From the NCBI GenBank assembly GCA_005503085.1, contig SCOI01000007.1:186001-250000 (forward strand): a DNA stretch of 64,000 nt, read 5' to 3'. The notes under the pieces are model-generated. The model searched no databases. It saw only the letters and a list, made by a program, of their open reading frames with translations, and was not told the DNA's origin. Position numbers and translations under genes: made by a program. Shown here one piece after another: positions 18,801 through 28,798 of the stretch. Position 1 is the first letter of the stretch, and the number at the start of each line of letters is the position of its first letter. Source of the DNA: Burkholderiales bacterium C2. Its GTDB lineage: Bacteria; Pseudomonadota; Gammaproteobacteria; Burkholderiales; Burkholderiaceae_C.

Positions 18801-19143
18801 GCTGGCGCGACAGCGCCAGCGCGACGGCCGAGGCGATCACCAGGCTCATCACCAGCAGCGCGAAGGCCTTGGCCTGGCGTTGCGGCGGCTGCCAGACGGT
18901 CAGCGCCGCCAGCGCCGCCGTGCCCCAGGTCAGCAGCGGCGGGATCAGTCCGTTGAAGGGCTCGCCACCGAGGCGGCCAAACCATTGCAGACTGCCGGCC
19001 AGGCCGCAGATCAGCGCGCAGGCGGCCAGGAACAAGCGCATCGAATGGCGCCGCACGCTGCGCTCCAGCGCGGCAGCGGCGTCGCCGGGGCCGACATCAT
19101 GCCCGACCAGGCTGCTCAAATCGTCCAGGGTTTCCTTGCTCAC
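15859..19143 (-). CDS. Membrane hybrid sensor histidine kinase with four PAS domains and a receiver
   Basis: 1094 aa from a GTG start at 19143. N-terminal membrane module of about six helices (residues 35-205), then four PAS/PAC units (about 215-330, 340-460, 470-590, 600-720), HisKA with FLANTSHEIRTPLNG, an ATPase domain (DTGPGIEP, YGGTGLGLSICRELAELMGG) and a C-terminal receiver (MVEDNPVNM, phosphoacceptor Asp in VLMDVQMPVMSGHEA). The layout suggests integration of several redox or ligand signals and phosphorelay to an unlinked phosphotransfer protein or regulator; no Hpt domain is visible. Stands alone between convergent and same-strand genes. Confidence 0.92.
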   Translation of the reverse strand: MSKETLDDLSSLVGHDVGPGDAAAALERSVRRHSMRLFLAACALICGLAGSLQWFGRLGGEPFNGLIPPLLTWGTAALAALTVWQPPQRQAKAFALLVMSLVIASAVALALSRQLGLASISLGIMSLMVVLATALQGVRAGLFIFGISLLAVAGLVFAELEGWGPGAAAPASLPARLATHLILLGSGLVIGLGCMRMLRRSIQAAGERNARFRHLLSMAADWYWEMDREFRFTHLAEDKPGSSGLDLAARLGKAPWDVEHLGLSDEDLDAHRADLESHRAFHGVVARRRGPDGTVRFVSISGEPRFDAQGSFRGYWGVGRDVTNEVQAEQAVAATETRYRELFRRSPSPLVLHRWGRVLDANPAAMAMFGYTQRSSMIGQDLFSHYEPGDDERARQRAAKIEAMAVGAMLPMAEFKLRTLSRRRRLVQATSVRVDATSGPATLSFFIDQTEASRAQDALRRSEGLLSHLVATSPDVITLTEMSSGRYAMVNKTFERLSGYSAEEVLGRTSDEIGIWQDVEERARVIDGVRQHGKVSEVPVNFITKSGEPIAMVLSAAPFNMDGQAYLVVNARDVTESERTRLVHAAILQNASIGITLTRDQHFVQVNPLIEEMFGWPPGGLLGQHGSVVWPGVEAYAAVGEELGSRLAAGEQVEIERPMRRRDGSTFLCRLLAKAVDPNHPSRGGTIWIMEDVTEKRRVEAALAQAKDEAQAANRAKSAFLANTSHEIRTPLNGLLGLARMVQQPDLDEATRRQYLDQMLDSAESLSGLISDILDLSKIEAGRLTLESLPFALRDMLGTMRLAYLTLAQARGLSFRIDVDEDVPAWVVGDPMRTRQILSNYLSNALKFTQAGAVAVRVRRQDEERLRIEVTDTGPGIEPALHERLFQPFTQADESTTRRYGGTGLGLSICRELAELMGGTVGVDSTPGQGSTFWAELPLPGAPTPISTTLREARDNQDLQGLRVLMVEDNPVNMMIAVALLEQWGLEVSQASDGSQAVEAINAQASMGKPFDAVLMDVQMPVMSGHEATRQVRRRFPATELPIVALTAAALISERDEALAAGMNDFLTKPIDAPRLRATLVRLIGHKDNDQHRS

Positions 19144-19284
19144 AACGCCATTCGCTCCGCTCGCGCCGAAGCCGGTCTTCGACGAAGAGCGCAGTCTCCG
19201 CCAGAACCCGACGGCCTGAATACCCGGTCAGCCCCCGAATGCGTGGGCTTATCGCAGCAGTTCGGGGTAAACGCGAACTAATGC

Positions 19285-20112
19285 TCAGGCGGGGCGGGCC
19301 TGGTTCAGCTGCTCGCGGGTCTGCTGCGCGGCGCGGCGGGCCGCTGCGGCAAAGTCGTCGCCACTGCTGGCGTAGAGCACGGCGCGCGAGGAGTTGACGA
19401 TGATCAGGCCGTCGCTGCGCAGGCCGGCCCGCACGGTCGCGTCGGCATCGCCGCCCTGGGCGCCGACGCCGGGAATCAGCAGCGGCAGGGTCGGCGCGAA
19501 CTCGCGCACCCGAGCGATCTCCTCAGGATAGGTGGCGCCGACCACCAGGCCCAGCTGACCGTTCTTGTTCCATGCGGTCTGCGCCAGCGCGGCCAGATGC
19601 TCGAACAGGCGCGGCTGGCCCGGCACGTCGGCCAGGCGCTGCATCTGCCAGTCATTGCCGCCGGTGTTCGAGGTGCGGCACAGCAGGATGGCGCCTTTGT
19701 CGGGGTAGCGCAGATAGGGCTCGATCGAGTCGAAGCCCATGAAAGGCGACAGGGTCACCGCGTCGGCCTGGTAGCGCTCGAAAGCCTCTTTCGCGTACTG
19801 CTCGGCGGTCGAGCCGATATCGCCGCGCTTTGCGTCCAGGATCACCGGCACATGGGGCGCGACCCGCTTGATGTGCGCCATCAGCTGTTCCAGCTGATCC
19901 TCGGCGCGATGGGCGGCGAAGTAGGCGATCTGCGGCTTGAAGGCGATCACCAGGTCCTTGGTGGCGTCGACTATTGAACTGCAGAAGTCGTAGATGCGCG
20001 AGGCATCGCCCTTCCAGGCGCCGGGGAAGCGGGCCGGGTCCGGGTCCAGGCCCACGCAAAGCAGCGAGTGGTTCAGTTGTTCGGCTTTGTGGAGTTGCTG
20101 GATGAAATTCAT
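19285..20112 (-). CDS. pyrF: Orotidine 5'-phosphate decarboxylase PyrF
   Basis: 275 aa, the longer (type 2) form of the enzyme that makes UMP from OMP. Active-site Lys and Asp lie in VILDAKRGDIGSTAEQYA; CVGLDPDP near the N-terminus and ATYPEEIARVRE later fit the barrel. Start ATG 20112 (MNFIQQLHKAEQ); sequence upstream in frame is not coding. Divergent from the acetyltransferase gene. Confidence 0.94.
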   Translation of the reverse strand: MNFIQQLHKAEQLNHSLLCVGLDPDPARFPGAWKGDASRIYDFCSSIVDATKDLVIAFKPQIAYFAAHRAEDQLEQLMAHIKRVAPHVPVILDAKRGDIGSTAEQYAKEAFERYQADAVTLSPFMGFDSIEPYLRYPDKGAILLCRTSNTGGNDWQMQRLADVPGQPRLFEHLAALAQTAWNKNGQLGLVVGATYPEEIARVREFAPTLPLLIPGVGAQGGDADATVRAGLRSDGLIIVNSSRAVLYASSGDDFAAAARRAAQQTREQLNQARPA

Positions 20113-20173
20113 GGGCGGCCTGGCGACGGTTTGAGGTGGCGTATTGTCCCGGTTTTGCATTGGGAGCAGGAAG

Positions 20174-20692
20174 ATGACGGTGTTGGAGACCGAGCGGCTG
20201 CGGCTGCGCCATTTCGGGCCGGCGGACGCGGCCTTCATCCTGGAGCTGCTCAACGAGCCCTCCTGGATCGCACACATCGGCCCGCGCGATGTGCCCGATC
20301 TGGCCGCCGCCGAGGCCTGGATCGAGGCGAAGCTGGTGGCCAGCTATGCCCTCCTGGGTTTCGGCTTCTGGGCCGTCGAGCGCCGCGAGGATGGCGCGCT
20401 GCTGGGCATGTGCGGCCTGATCAAGCGCGACAGCCTGCCCGAGGTGGACCTGGGTTACGCCTTCGTGCCGCGCGCCTGGGGTGTCGGCTATGCCCGCGAG
20501 GCCGCTGCGGCTTGCCTGCGCCATGGCGCCGAGGTACTGGGCATGCAGACCATCCTGGCCATCACCGGGCCAGACAACCTGGCCTCGCAGCGGGTGCTGA
20601 CGGATATCGGCATGCGTTTCGTCGAGACCCGGCTGCTGGACGGCGAGACGCGGCAGACCCAGGTGTTCGCGTGGCGGGCGCAACAGCCCTAG
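20174..20692 (+). CDS. GNAT acetyltransferase (RimJ/RimL-like)
   Basis: 172 aa. The N-terminal LETERLRLRHFGPADA and the acetyl-CoA loop region PRAWGVGYAREAAAA match the RimJ/RimL branch of GNAT enzymes, which acetylate protein N-termini or small amines. ATG 20174 is preceded by GGAGCAGGAAG; an in-frame TTG 30 bp upstream is less likely. Substrate unknown. Its stop region overlaps the convergent DUF3857 gene by 4 bp. Confidence 0.85.
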   Translation: MTVLETERLRLRHFGPADAAFILELLNEPSWIAHIGPRDVPDLAAAEAWIEAKLVASYALLGFGFWAVERREDGALLGMCGLIKRDSLPEVDLGYAFVPRAWGVGYAREAAAACLRHGAEVLGMQTILAITGPDNLASQRVLTDIGMRFVETRLLDGETRQTQVFAWRAQQP

Positions 20693-23550
20693 CGCGCGCC
20701 GATCCGCTCCAGCTCGCGCTTGGCCATCGCGTATTCGTTGAACTCGACCACCCCCGTGTCCAGGCTCTTGCGCAGATAGCTGCGCGCCTTGTCCAGGTCT
20801 TGGTCTGCCAGCGCCTTCTGTGCGGCGTAGAAGTACAGCTCGCATTCGCGGCCGGGGCGGGACTTGGCGTCTTCGCGCGCAAAGGCCAGTGCCGCTTCCA
20901 GATCCAGTTTGCCCTGCATCAGCTGCAGCACCGCGAAAGGCCAGGCGGGCTGGCTGTCGGCGGGCGAGGGAACGGTCCTGGCGCCGGCCTCGTCACCCAG
21001 GCGCCGCGAGACCAGGTAGAGCCAGATGCTGCCGTAGCTGCGTTCCACCTCGGTGCCTGCCTGGAGGATGTCCTTCAGCTCGTCGCGGGCCGGCACCAAC
21101 TCGCCGGCAAAGTAGTTGGCCCAGGCTCGGGTGTAGCGCGGGCCGACGCTGTTGGAGGCCAGTTGCAGGGCCCGGTCGGCATGGCTGCGGGCCTGGACAT
21201 CCTGGCGGCGCAGCAGCGCATTGACGGCCAGGGCCTCATGCGTCTCGGCCTGATCGGCATCGAGTTGCAGGGCCTGTTCCAGCGCCAGCCGGGCCGCGTC
21301 GGCCATGCCCAGATGGTCGAGCTGGGCGCCGCGCTCCAGCAGCAGCTGGGCCCGCAGCTTGGGCTGCAGGCGGTCGGCGGCCAGCAGGCGGTCGGCCACC
21401 AGCAGACGCGAGCGCGCCGCCGCCTGGTCCTGGGTGAGCACCTTGACCGAGCCCTTGCGCACGCTCTCGCCGAGCTCGGCCAGGGCCTTGCGCAGCGCCA
21501 GCACATCGCTGGGCGACAGGGCCGGCAGGTTCAGTGTCGTGCCCAGCCGCGGCCATACCTTGGCCAACTGGTCGCGATACGGGGTCCAGGCGCCGGCCGC
21601 AATCGTATCGGCCAGCAGGCGCAGCTCGCCGTCGACCTGCTGAAAGCGCGTGTCCCCCTGGTAGCGCAGCTGCAGGGTGAAGTGCTCATTACGCTCCTCG
21701 AAGCGGCTGCTGCTGGGTTGCTGGAACACATCCTCGCCGAACTCGAAGCGCAGCTTGTGCAGATAGCGGCCGGGCAGATCGATCAGCATCGGCCCAGTGC
21801 GCGGCGTCTGGTTGGGCAGGCGCAGCGCGGTGATCAGGGGCAGCAGGGCGAACTCCCCCGTGAGCGTGCGTTTGTCCGGGATGCGCCAGTACTGGCCGGT
21901 GCGAAAGCGCAGGCTGATCTTCAGCGCATTGCTGCCCTCGACCTCTTCGATCAGGGGCCGACCCTGCATGGCGAAGCTGGGGTAGGCGCGCATGATGTCG
22001 CCCACCAGCATCTTGCGCAGCTCGTCCTCGGGCACGGCGGCACGGGCGCTGCGCAGCCATTCGGCCATGTCACCGTGGTAGACCGTGACCGACTCGAACT
22101 GGCCCTCCTCCGCGAGCCTGGGGAACTTGAAGGTGTCGGTGGTTTCGCTGCGCAGCGCCTCGCGCGCTGGCGGCATCGGGCTCAGCTCGCTGATACCGGC
22201 GCGGACGATGAGGCCGCGGCCCAGGCCCACCGATTGCCGCGTGGCCGGTGTGCCGCGCTGCTGCGAGCGGGTGGCGTCGAGCCACAAGCTGGTCTGTGGA
22301 TCCAGCTTGACGGCCGCAATGGCATGGTCGAAGGCCAGGGGGCTGGGCAGGCGCGTCTTGACGTGATCGCGCGCATGGGTCGAGACCAGCACCGGCGCGG
22401 CCTCGATGTCCAGCCGGGCCAGCAGGTTCACCAGCAGCGCGGTCTTGTCCTTGCAATCGCCGAAGCGCTGACGCAGCACCTGGTCGGCCGAGGCCGGCTG
22501 ATGGGAGTTGACGCCCATCTCGGTGCCGAAATAGCGGATGTCCTGCTGCACGAAATCCAGCGCCAGGCGCAAGCGCTCCTCGGGTGTGGCAGCCTTGGTC
22601 CGGATGGCCTCGAGTTCGGGCGCCAGTGCATCCAGACCCTTGGCCGCCTTGGCGAAGAGCTGGTCGGCCCAGCGCGCCACCTCGGCCCAATCGGCGAACT
22701 CACTGAACTCGATCTGGTCCGCCAGATACTGGGCCGGCGGCGTCAGTGGATCATGGTGAAACTGGGGCACGGCCCGGCGACGGAACAGCGTCTCGCGCCA
22801 ACCCTTGCTCTCGGTCTCGTTGATCTCTATGCCCAGGTCGGTGGCGGCGCGGTGGCGAATGCTGCGCTCGGCCGGCGCCAGCAGCCGCACTTGCACCAGG
22901 CCCACCGGGCCCTTGCTGGAACTGGTCCATTCCTGGTCGACATGCTTGCCCGCGAAGACCGGGTTGTCGCCGATCAGGGAGCTGGCCCATTCCACCCGGT
23001 CGCCCACGCGCAAGTCGTCCAGCACGATGGAGGCGGTCATACGGCCGTCGATCATCTGCCGCTCCAGCTGGGTTTCGCGGTGCAGCAGCTTGACCAGTTT
23101 GCGATCCAGCTTGTCGATGCGCTTGCCCTCACGCCAGATTTCCAGGCGGTGCAGCTGCAGCTTCTGATAGCTGGGATCGAATTCGATCTCGATCTGCGCG
23201 CCGGCCTGCAGCCCGGCGGTGTCGTTGATCTTGCGCACCGCATGCTGGTAGCGCCAGGTGGCGCCGCCCTGACGCTCGACCCGGGTCTGGCGGTCGATCA
23301 GCAGCACCTGCAGCGGCGCCATCGGCAAGGCCGGGGCCGGGTCCGCCGCGAGCGGCGTCACCCAGGCCGGAATCTGCGCGATCGTGAAGCCCGCCGCCGC
23401 CTTGTCGGCAGGGGCGGCCGCGACCTTGGCCACTGGTCCGGTCCGGGCCGACGCCACGGTACTGCCGGCACCCCAGGCTGCCGGGCCGATCAGGCCCAGC
23501 AACAACAGGCAGGCCGCCCACCCGGCAGCCCCATTGATCCGCTTCGTCAT
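20689..23550 (-). CDS. Secreted DUF3857 / transglutaminase-like protein with C-terminal TPR
   Basis: 953 aa with a signal peptide (AACLLLLGLIGPAAWGAG), so exported. DUF3857 covers about residues 60-240. A transglutaminase/protease core follows, with catalytic Cys in RFGDCKDKTALL, His in FDHAIAAV and Asp in WLDATRSQ, all in place. The C-terminal ~200 residues are helical and TPR-like (ERGAQLDHLGMADAARLALE). Members of this family are often large periplasmic or outer-membrane proteins of unknown role. ATG 23550 has GGGGGAG upstream. Confidence 0.85.
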   Translation of the reverse strand: MTKRINGAAGWAACLLLLGLIGPAAWGAGSTVASARTGPVAKVAAAPADKAAAGFTIAQIPAWVTPLAADPAPALPMAPLQVLLIDRQTRVERQGGATWRYQHAVRKINDTAGLQAGAQIEIEFDPSYQKLQLHRLEIWREGKRIDKLDRKLVKLLHRETQLERQMIDGRMTASIVLDDLRVGDRVEWASSLIGDNPVFAGKHVDQEWTSSSKGPVGLVQVRLLAPAERSIRHRAATDLGIEINETESKGWRETLFRRRAVPQFHHDPLTPPAQYLADQIEFSEFADWAEVARWADQLFAKAAKGLDALAPELEAIRTKAATPEERLRLALDFVQQDIRYFGTEMGVNSHQPASADQVLRQRFGDCKDKTALLVNLLARLDIEAAPVLVSTHARDHVKTRLPSPLAFDHAIAAVKLDPQTSLWLDATRSQQRGTPATRQSVGLGRGLIVRAGISELSPMPPAREALRSETTDTFKFPRLAEEGQFESVTVYHGDMAEWLRSARAAVPEDELRKMLVGDIMRAYPSFAMQGRPLIEEVEGSNALKISLRFRTGQYWRIPDKRTLTGEFALLPLITALRLPNQTPRTGPMLIDLPGRYLHKLRFEFGEDVFQQPSSSRFEERNEHFTLQLRYQGDTRFQQVDGELRLLADTIAAGAWTPYRDQLAKVWPRLGTTLNLPALSPSDVLALRKALAELGESVRKGSVKVLTQDQAAARSRLLVADRLLAADRLQPKLRAQLLLERGAQLDHLGMADAARLALEQALQLDADQAETHEALAVNALLRRQDVQARSHADRALQLASNSVGPRYTRAWANYFAGELVPARDELKDILQAGTEVERSYGSIWLYLVSRRLGDEAGARTVPSPADSQPAWPFAVLQLMQGKLDLEAALAFAREDAKSRPGRECELYFYAAQKALADQDLDKARSYLRKSLDTGVVEFNEYAMAKRELERIGAR

Positions 23551-23618
23551 CTTGTCACTCCCCCTTGAGTCGGCGGAGTTTAGCGAAGCGGCAACGGCCG
23601 GTCGGCCGGTCCGCAGGG

Positions 23619-25046
<1,428 letters not shown>

Positions 25047-25171
25047 TTATCCGGCCGGCCCGAGGTGGCCGAAATCCTTCTGGCAAACCATGCTTGGCAG
25101 GCCGGCACGCCTCTTGCCTAATGCCAGCGAGTCCTTCGCCCCCGTCGACCTCAACATCAAGGAAACACGCC

Positions 25172-26179
25172 ATGAGATCTGCCCCGAGCTCCGCCCTGCG
25201 CCGCCTCACCCTCGGTCTGGCCGCCGCCAGCCTTGCCGCCCTGGCTCTGCCGGCCGCGGCGCAGGCCAAGCTCAAGGTCGCCGGCATCTACACCGTGCCG
25301 GTCGAGCAGCAATGGGTCAGTCGCATCAACAAGGCGCTGAAGGCGGCCGAGGCGCGCGGCGAGATCGAGTACGCCTTCTCCGAGAACGTCAGCAATGCCG
25401 ACTACGAGCGCGTGTTGCGCCAGTACGCCGAGAAGGGCTATGGCCTGGTGGTCGGCGAGGCCTTCGCGGTCGAGGCGGCGGCACGCAAGGTTGCCAAGGA
25501 CTATCCCAAGACCGCCTTCCTGCTGGGCTCCAGCGGCAAGCCGGCCGCGCCCAACTTCGCGGTGTTCGACAACTACATCCAGGAGCCGGCCTATCTCAGC
25601 GGCATGATCGCCGGCGGCGTCAGCAAGAGCGGCAAGATCGGCCTGGTCGGCGGCTTCCCCATCCCCGAGGTCAACCGCCTGATGCATGCCTTCATGGCCG
25701 GTGCCAAGGAGATCAACCCCAAGGCCGAGTTCACCGTCAGCTTCATCAACAGCTGGTTCGACCCGCCCAAGGCCAAGGAGGCCGCTTTCGCGATGATAGA
25801 CAAGGGCGCCGACGTGATGTACGCGGAGCGCTTCGGCGTCAGCGACGCGGCCAAGGAGCGCAAGGTGCTGGCCATCGGCAATGTGATCGACACCCAGGCC
25901 CAGTATCCCGACACCGTGGTCGCCTCGGCGCTCTGGCATATGGAGCCCAGCATCGACCGCGCGATCAAGGCGGTCAAGGCCAATGCCTTCAAGGCCGAGG
26001 ACTACGGCCCCTATTCGATGATGAAGCACAAGGGCAGCGAGCTGGCACCCTTGGGCACTTTCGAGAAAAAGGTGCCGGCCGATGTGGTCGCCAAGGTCAG
26101 GGCCAAGGAAAAAGCCATCCTGGACGGCAGCTTCGTCGTCAAGGTCGACGACAGCCAGCCGAAATCGACCAGCAAGTGA
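25172..26179 (+). CDS. BMP-family ABC transporter substrate-binding protein
   Basis: 335 aa. Signal peptide (AASLAALALPAAAQA) without a lipobox Cys, so a soluble periplasmic protein rather than the lipoprotein usual in this family. The mature protein starts with KLKVAGIYTVPVEQQWV and has the basic membrane protein / PnrA fold features (VVGEAFAVEAAARKVAKDYP, GMIAGGVSKSGKIGLVGG, INSWFDPPKAKEAA). Relatives bind purine or other nucleosides. AAGGAA precedes ATG 25172. First gene of a four-gene import operon. Confidence 0.92.
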   Translation: MRSAPSSALRRLTLGLAAASLAALALPAAAQAKLKVAGIYTVPVEQQWVSRINKALKAAEARGEIEYAFSENVSNADYERVLRQYAEKGYGLVVGEAFAVEAAARKVAKDYPKTAFLLGSSGKPAAPNFAVFDNYIQEPAYLSGMIAGGVSKSGKIGLVGGFPIPEVNRLMHAFMAGAKEINPKAEFTVSFINSWFDPPKAKEAAFAMIDKGADVMYAERFGVSDAAKERKVLAIGNVIDTQAQYPDTVVASALWHMEPSIDRAIKAVKANAFKAEDYGPYSMMKHKGSELAPLGTFEKKVPADVVAKVRAKEKAILDGSFVVKVDDSQPKSTSK

Positions 26180-27732
26180 CGCTCCCGGCGCTGCAGCTGC
26201 GCGGCATCAGCAAGCGCTTCGGCGCGCTGCTGGCCAATGACGGCATCTCGCTGACGCTGGAGCAGGGCCAGGTCCTGGCCTTGCTAGGCGAGAACGGGGC
26301 CGGCAAGAGCACGCTGGTGTCCATCCTGTTCGGCCATTACGTTGCCGACGCCGGCGAGATCACGGTGTTCGGCCGGCCGCTGCCGCCGGGCCAGCCCAAG
26401 ATGGCGCTGGCCGCCGGCATCGGCATGGTGCACCAGCACTTCACCTTGGCCGAGCGCCTGACGGTGCTCGACAACGTGATGCTGGGCCTGGAGCCGCTGT
26501 GGCAGCCCTTCGCGCGGCGCCAAGCGCAGCGCCAGCGCCTGCTCGATACCGCGCAGCGCTTCGGCCTGCAGGTCGATCCCGACGCGCTGATCGCCGATCT
26601 CTCGGTCGGCGAGCGCCAGCGCGTCGAGATCCTGAAGGCCCTGGTGCGCGGCGCCCGCATCCTGATCCTGGACGAACCCACGGCGGTGCTGACCCCGCAG
26701 GAAAGCCAGTCGCTGTTCGTCTCGCTGAAGGCCCTGGTGGCCGAAGGCATGGCCATCATCTTCATCAGCCACAAGCTCGACGAGGTGCTGGCGGTCTCGG
26801 ACCGCATCGCGGTGCTGCGCGGTGGCAGGCTGATCGCCGAGCTGGACGCGGCCGGCGCGTCCAAGGCCGATCTGGCCGAGGCCATGGTGGGCCGCGCGGT
26901 GCCAAGCCCCAAGCGCGCGGCGACGCAGCCCGGCGACATCGTCTGCCGCCTGCGCGGCGCCACGCTCGTGGCCAAGCCGGGGCTGCGCGGCGTCGATCTG
27001 GAACTGCGCGCCGGCGAGGTGCTGGCGGTGGCCGGTGTGGCCGGCAATGGCCAGCATGCGCTGGCCGATCTGCTGCACGGGCTCGTGGGCCTGGAGGCCG
27101 GCGAGCTGCGGGTGCTGGGGCAAGACCTGGCCCCAAGGCCCGGAGCCTGGCTGGCCGCCGGCGTGGCCCGCATCCCGGAGGACCGCCATGCGGCGGGCGT
27201 GGTCGGCGACCTGCCGCTGTGGGAGAACGCGCTGCTGGAGCAGTACCGCGCCCCGACCTTCTCGCGCTGGGGGCTGTTGAAACGCAAGCGCTCGCGCGCC
27301 CATGCGCAGGACATCGTGCAGCGCTTCGATGTGCGCGGCCTCGAAGACCGCGGCCTGGACACGCTGACCCGCAGCCTGTCGGGCGGCAATATGCAGAAAC
27401 TCATCCTCGGCCGCGCGCTGACCGGCGATCCCGAGGCCGGCAAGACCGGCACTCGGCCGCGGCTGATCGTCGCCAACCAGCCGACCTGGGGCCTGGATGT
27501 CGGTGCGGTCGCCTATGTGCATCAGCAGCTGCTGGACGCCTGCGCGGCCGGCGCGGCGGTGCTGCTGATCTCCGAAGACCTGGACGAGATCTTTGCCATC
27601 GCCGACCGCATCGCGGTGATGCACGAGGGACGGCTCGGCGTTGCGAAGCCGCGTGCCGACTGGACCCTGGCCAGCATAGGCCTGGAGATGGCCGGCAGCC
27701 GAGCGGGGGAGGCCACTGCCCATGCGGCTTGA
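26176..27732 (+). CDS. Double-domain ABC ATPase of the nucleoside importer
   Basis: 518 aa from a GTG that overlaps the previous stop (GTGA). Two ABC cassettes: the first is canonical (Walker A GENGAGKST, signature LSVGERQRVEI, Walker B ILILDEPTAV); the second has the altered Walker A (VAGNGQHAL) and Walker B (LIVANQPTWGLD) but a good signature LSGGNMQKLIL, as is normal for sugar/nucleoside-type importers (MglA, YufO/NupA). Energises the two permeases encoded next, whose first gene overlaps by 11 bp. Confidence 0.93.
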   Translation: MTLPALQLRGISKRFGALLANDGISLTLEQGQVLALLGENGAGKSTLVSILFGHYVADAGEITVFGRPLPPGQPKMALAAGIGMVHQHFTLAERLTVLDNVMLGLEPLWQPFARRQAQRQRLLDTAQRFGLQVDPDALIADLSVGERQRVEILKALVRGARILILDEPTAVLTPQESQSLFVSLKALVAEGMAIIFISHKLDEVLAVSDRIAVLRGGRLIAELDAAGASKADLAEAMVGRAVPSPKRAATQPGDIVCRLRGATLVAKPGLRGVDLELRAGEVLAVAGVAGNGQHALADLLHGLVGLEAGELRVLGQDLAPRPGAWLAAGVARIPEDRHAAGVVGDLPLWENALLEQYRAPTFSRWGLLKRKRSRAHAQDIVQRFDVRGLEDRGLDTLTRSLSGGNMQKLILGRALTGDPEAGKTGTRPRLIVANQPTWGLDVGAVAYVHQQLLDACAAGAAVLLISEDLDEIFAIADRIAVMHEGRLGVAKPRADWTLASIGLEMAGSRAGEATAHAA

Positions 27733-28798
27733 GAAACGCTCGCTCCCTTCGCAGGCCTGGCGCCTGGCCGCGCCGCTGCTGGCGCTGGCGATCACGCTGG
27801 CCGTCAGCTCGCTGCTGGTGGCCTGGGCCGGCGCACCGGTCGGCCAGGCCTATGCGCTGCTGCTGGAAGGCGGTTTCGGCTCGCGCTTTGCCTGGAGCGA
27901 GACGCTGACCCGCGCGACGCCGCTGATACTCACCGGGCTGGCTGCCGCCGTGGCCTTCAAGGCGCGGCTCTACAACATCGGCGCCGAGGGCCAGCTCTAT
28001 ATGGGCGCGCTGGCGGCGGTGCTGGTCGGCGGCCTGCATGGCGGGTCAGGTCTTGAGTGGCCGAGCTGGCTGCTGTTCCCGCTGATGATGGCGGCCGCCG
28101 CGCTGGCCGGCGCCTTGCTGCTGCTGGGCCCGGCGCTGCTGAAGAGCCGGCTGGGTGTGAACGAGGTGGTCACCACGCTGCTCCTGAACTTCATCGTGCT
28201 GCTGTTTGTTTCGTGGATGCTGGACGGGGCCATGAAGGACCCGCTGGCGATGGGCTGGCCGCAGAGCGTGGGCCTGCAGGAGTCGCTCTCCTTGAGCAAG
28301 CTGGTCGAGCGCAGCCGCGTCCACACCGGCCTGCTGTGGGCCATCGCGGCGGCCTTGCTGCTGTGGGCCCTGTTCAAGTACAGCCGTACCGGCTTCGAGA
28401 TCCGCGCGGTCGGCGCCAACGCCCAGGCGGCCGCCTTTGCCGGCATGCCGGTGGCCTGGGTCAGCATCAAGGTGGCCTTGTTGTCGGGCGCGCTGGCGGG
28501 CCTGGCCGGCGCGATCGAGGTGGCCGGCCGCACCGGCTATGTGACCTTGGACATGAGCCCGGGCTATGGCTATAGCGGCATCGTGATCGCGATGCTGGCG
28601 GGCCTGAATCCGCTCGGGGCCCTGCTGTCGGCGGTGTTTGTCGCCGGCCTGCTGGTCGGCGCCGACAGCATGAGCCGCGCGGTCGGCGTGCCGACCTATA
28701 TCGCCGATGTGATCGTCGCGACCGCGCTGATCGCGATGCTGGTCAGCAGCCTCCTGGTCAATTACCGCCTCCGTCTGAGGAGTCGCGATGGGCGCTGA
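27722..28798 (+). CDS. Nucleoside ABC importer permease 1
   Basis: 358 aa, about nine or ten membrane helices, BPD_transp_2 fold (YufP/NupB-like). FKARLYNIGAEGQLYMGAL near residue 80 and the late loop GYGYSGIVIAMLAGLNPLGA are typical. Overlaps both neighbours by 11 bp, so tightly co-translated in the order binding protein, ATPase, permease, permease. Confidence 0.92.
   Translation: MRLEKRSLPSQAWRLAAPLLALAITLAVSSLLVAWAGAPVGQAYALLLEGGFGSRFAWSETLTRATPLILTGLAAAVAFKARLYNIGAEGQLYMGALAAVLVGGLHGGSGLEWPSWLLFPLMMAAAALAGALLLLGPALLKSRLGVNEVVTTLLLNFIVLLFVSWMLDGAMKDPLAMGWPQSVGLQESLSLSKLVERSRVHTGLLWAIAAALLLWALFKYSRTGFEIRAVGANAQAAAFAGMPVAWVSIKVALLSGALAGLAGAIEVAGRTGYVTLDMSPGYGYSGIVIAMLAGLNPLGALLSAVFVAGLLVGADSMSRAVGVPTYIADVIVATALIAMLVSSLLVNYRLRLRSRDGR

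Noticed and set aside
20068-23568. + strand frame of over 1,100 codons
   Set aside because: Antisense to the DUF3857/transglutaminase gene, composition typical of a shadow frame, no domain visible.
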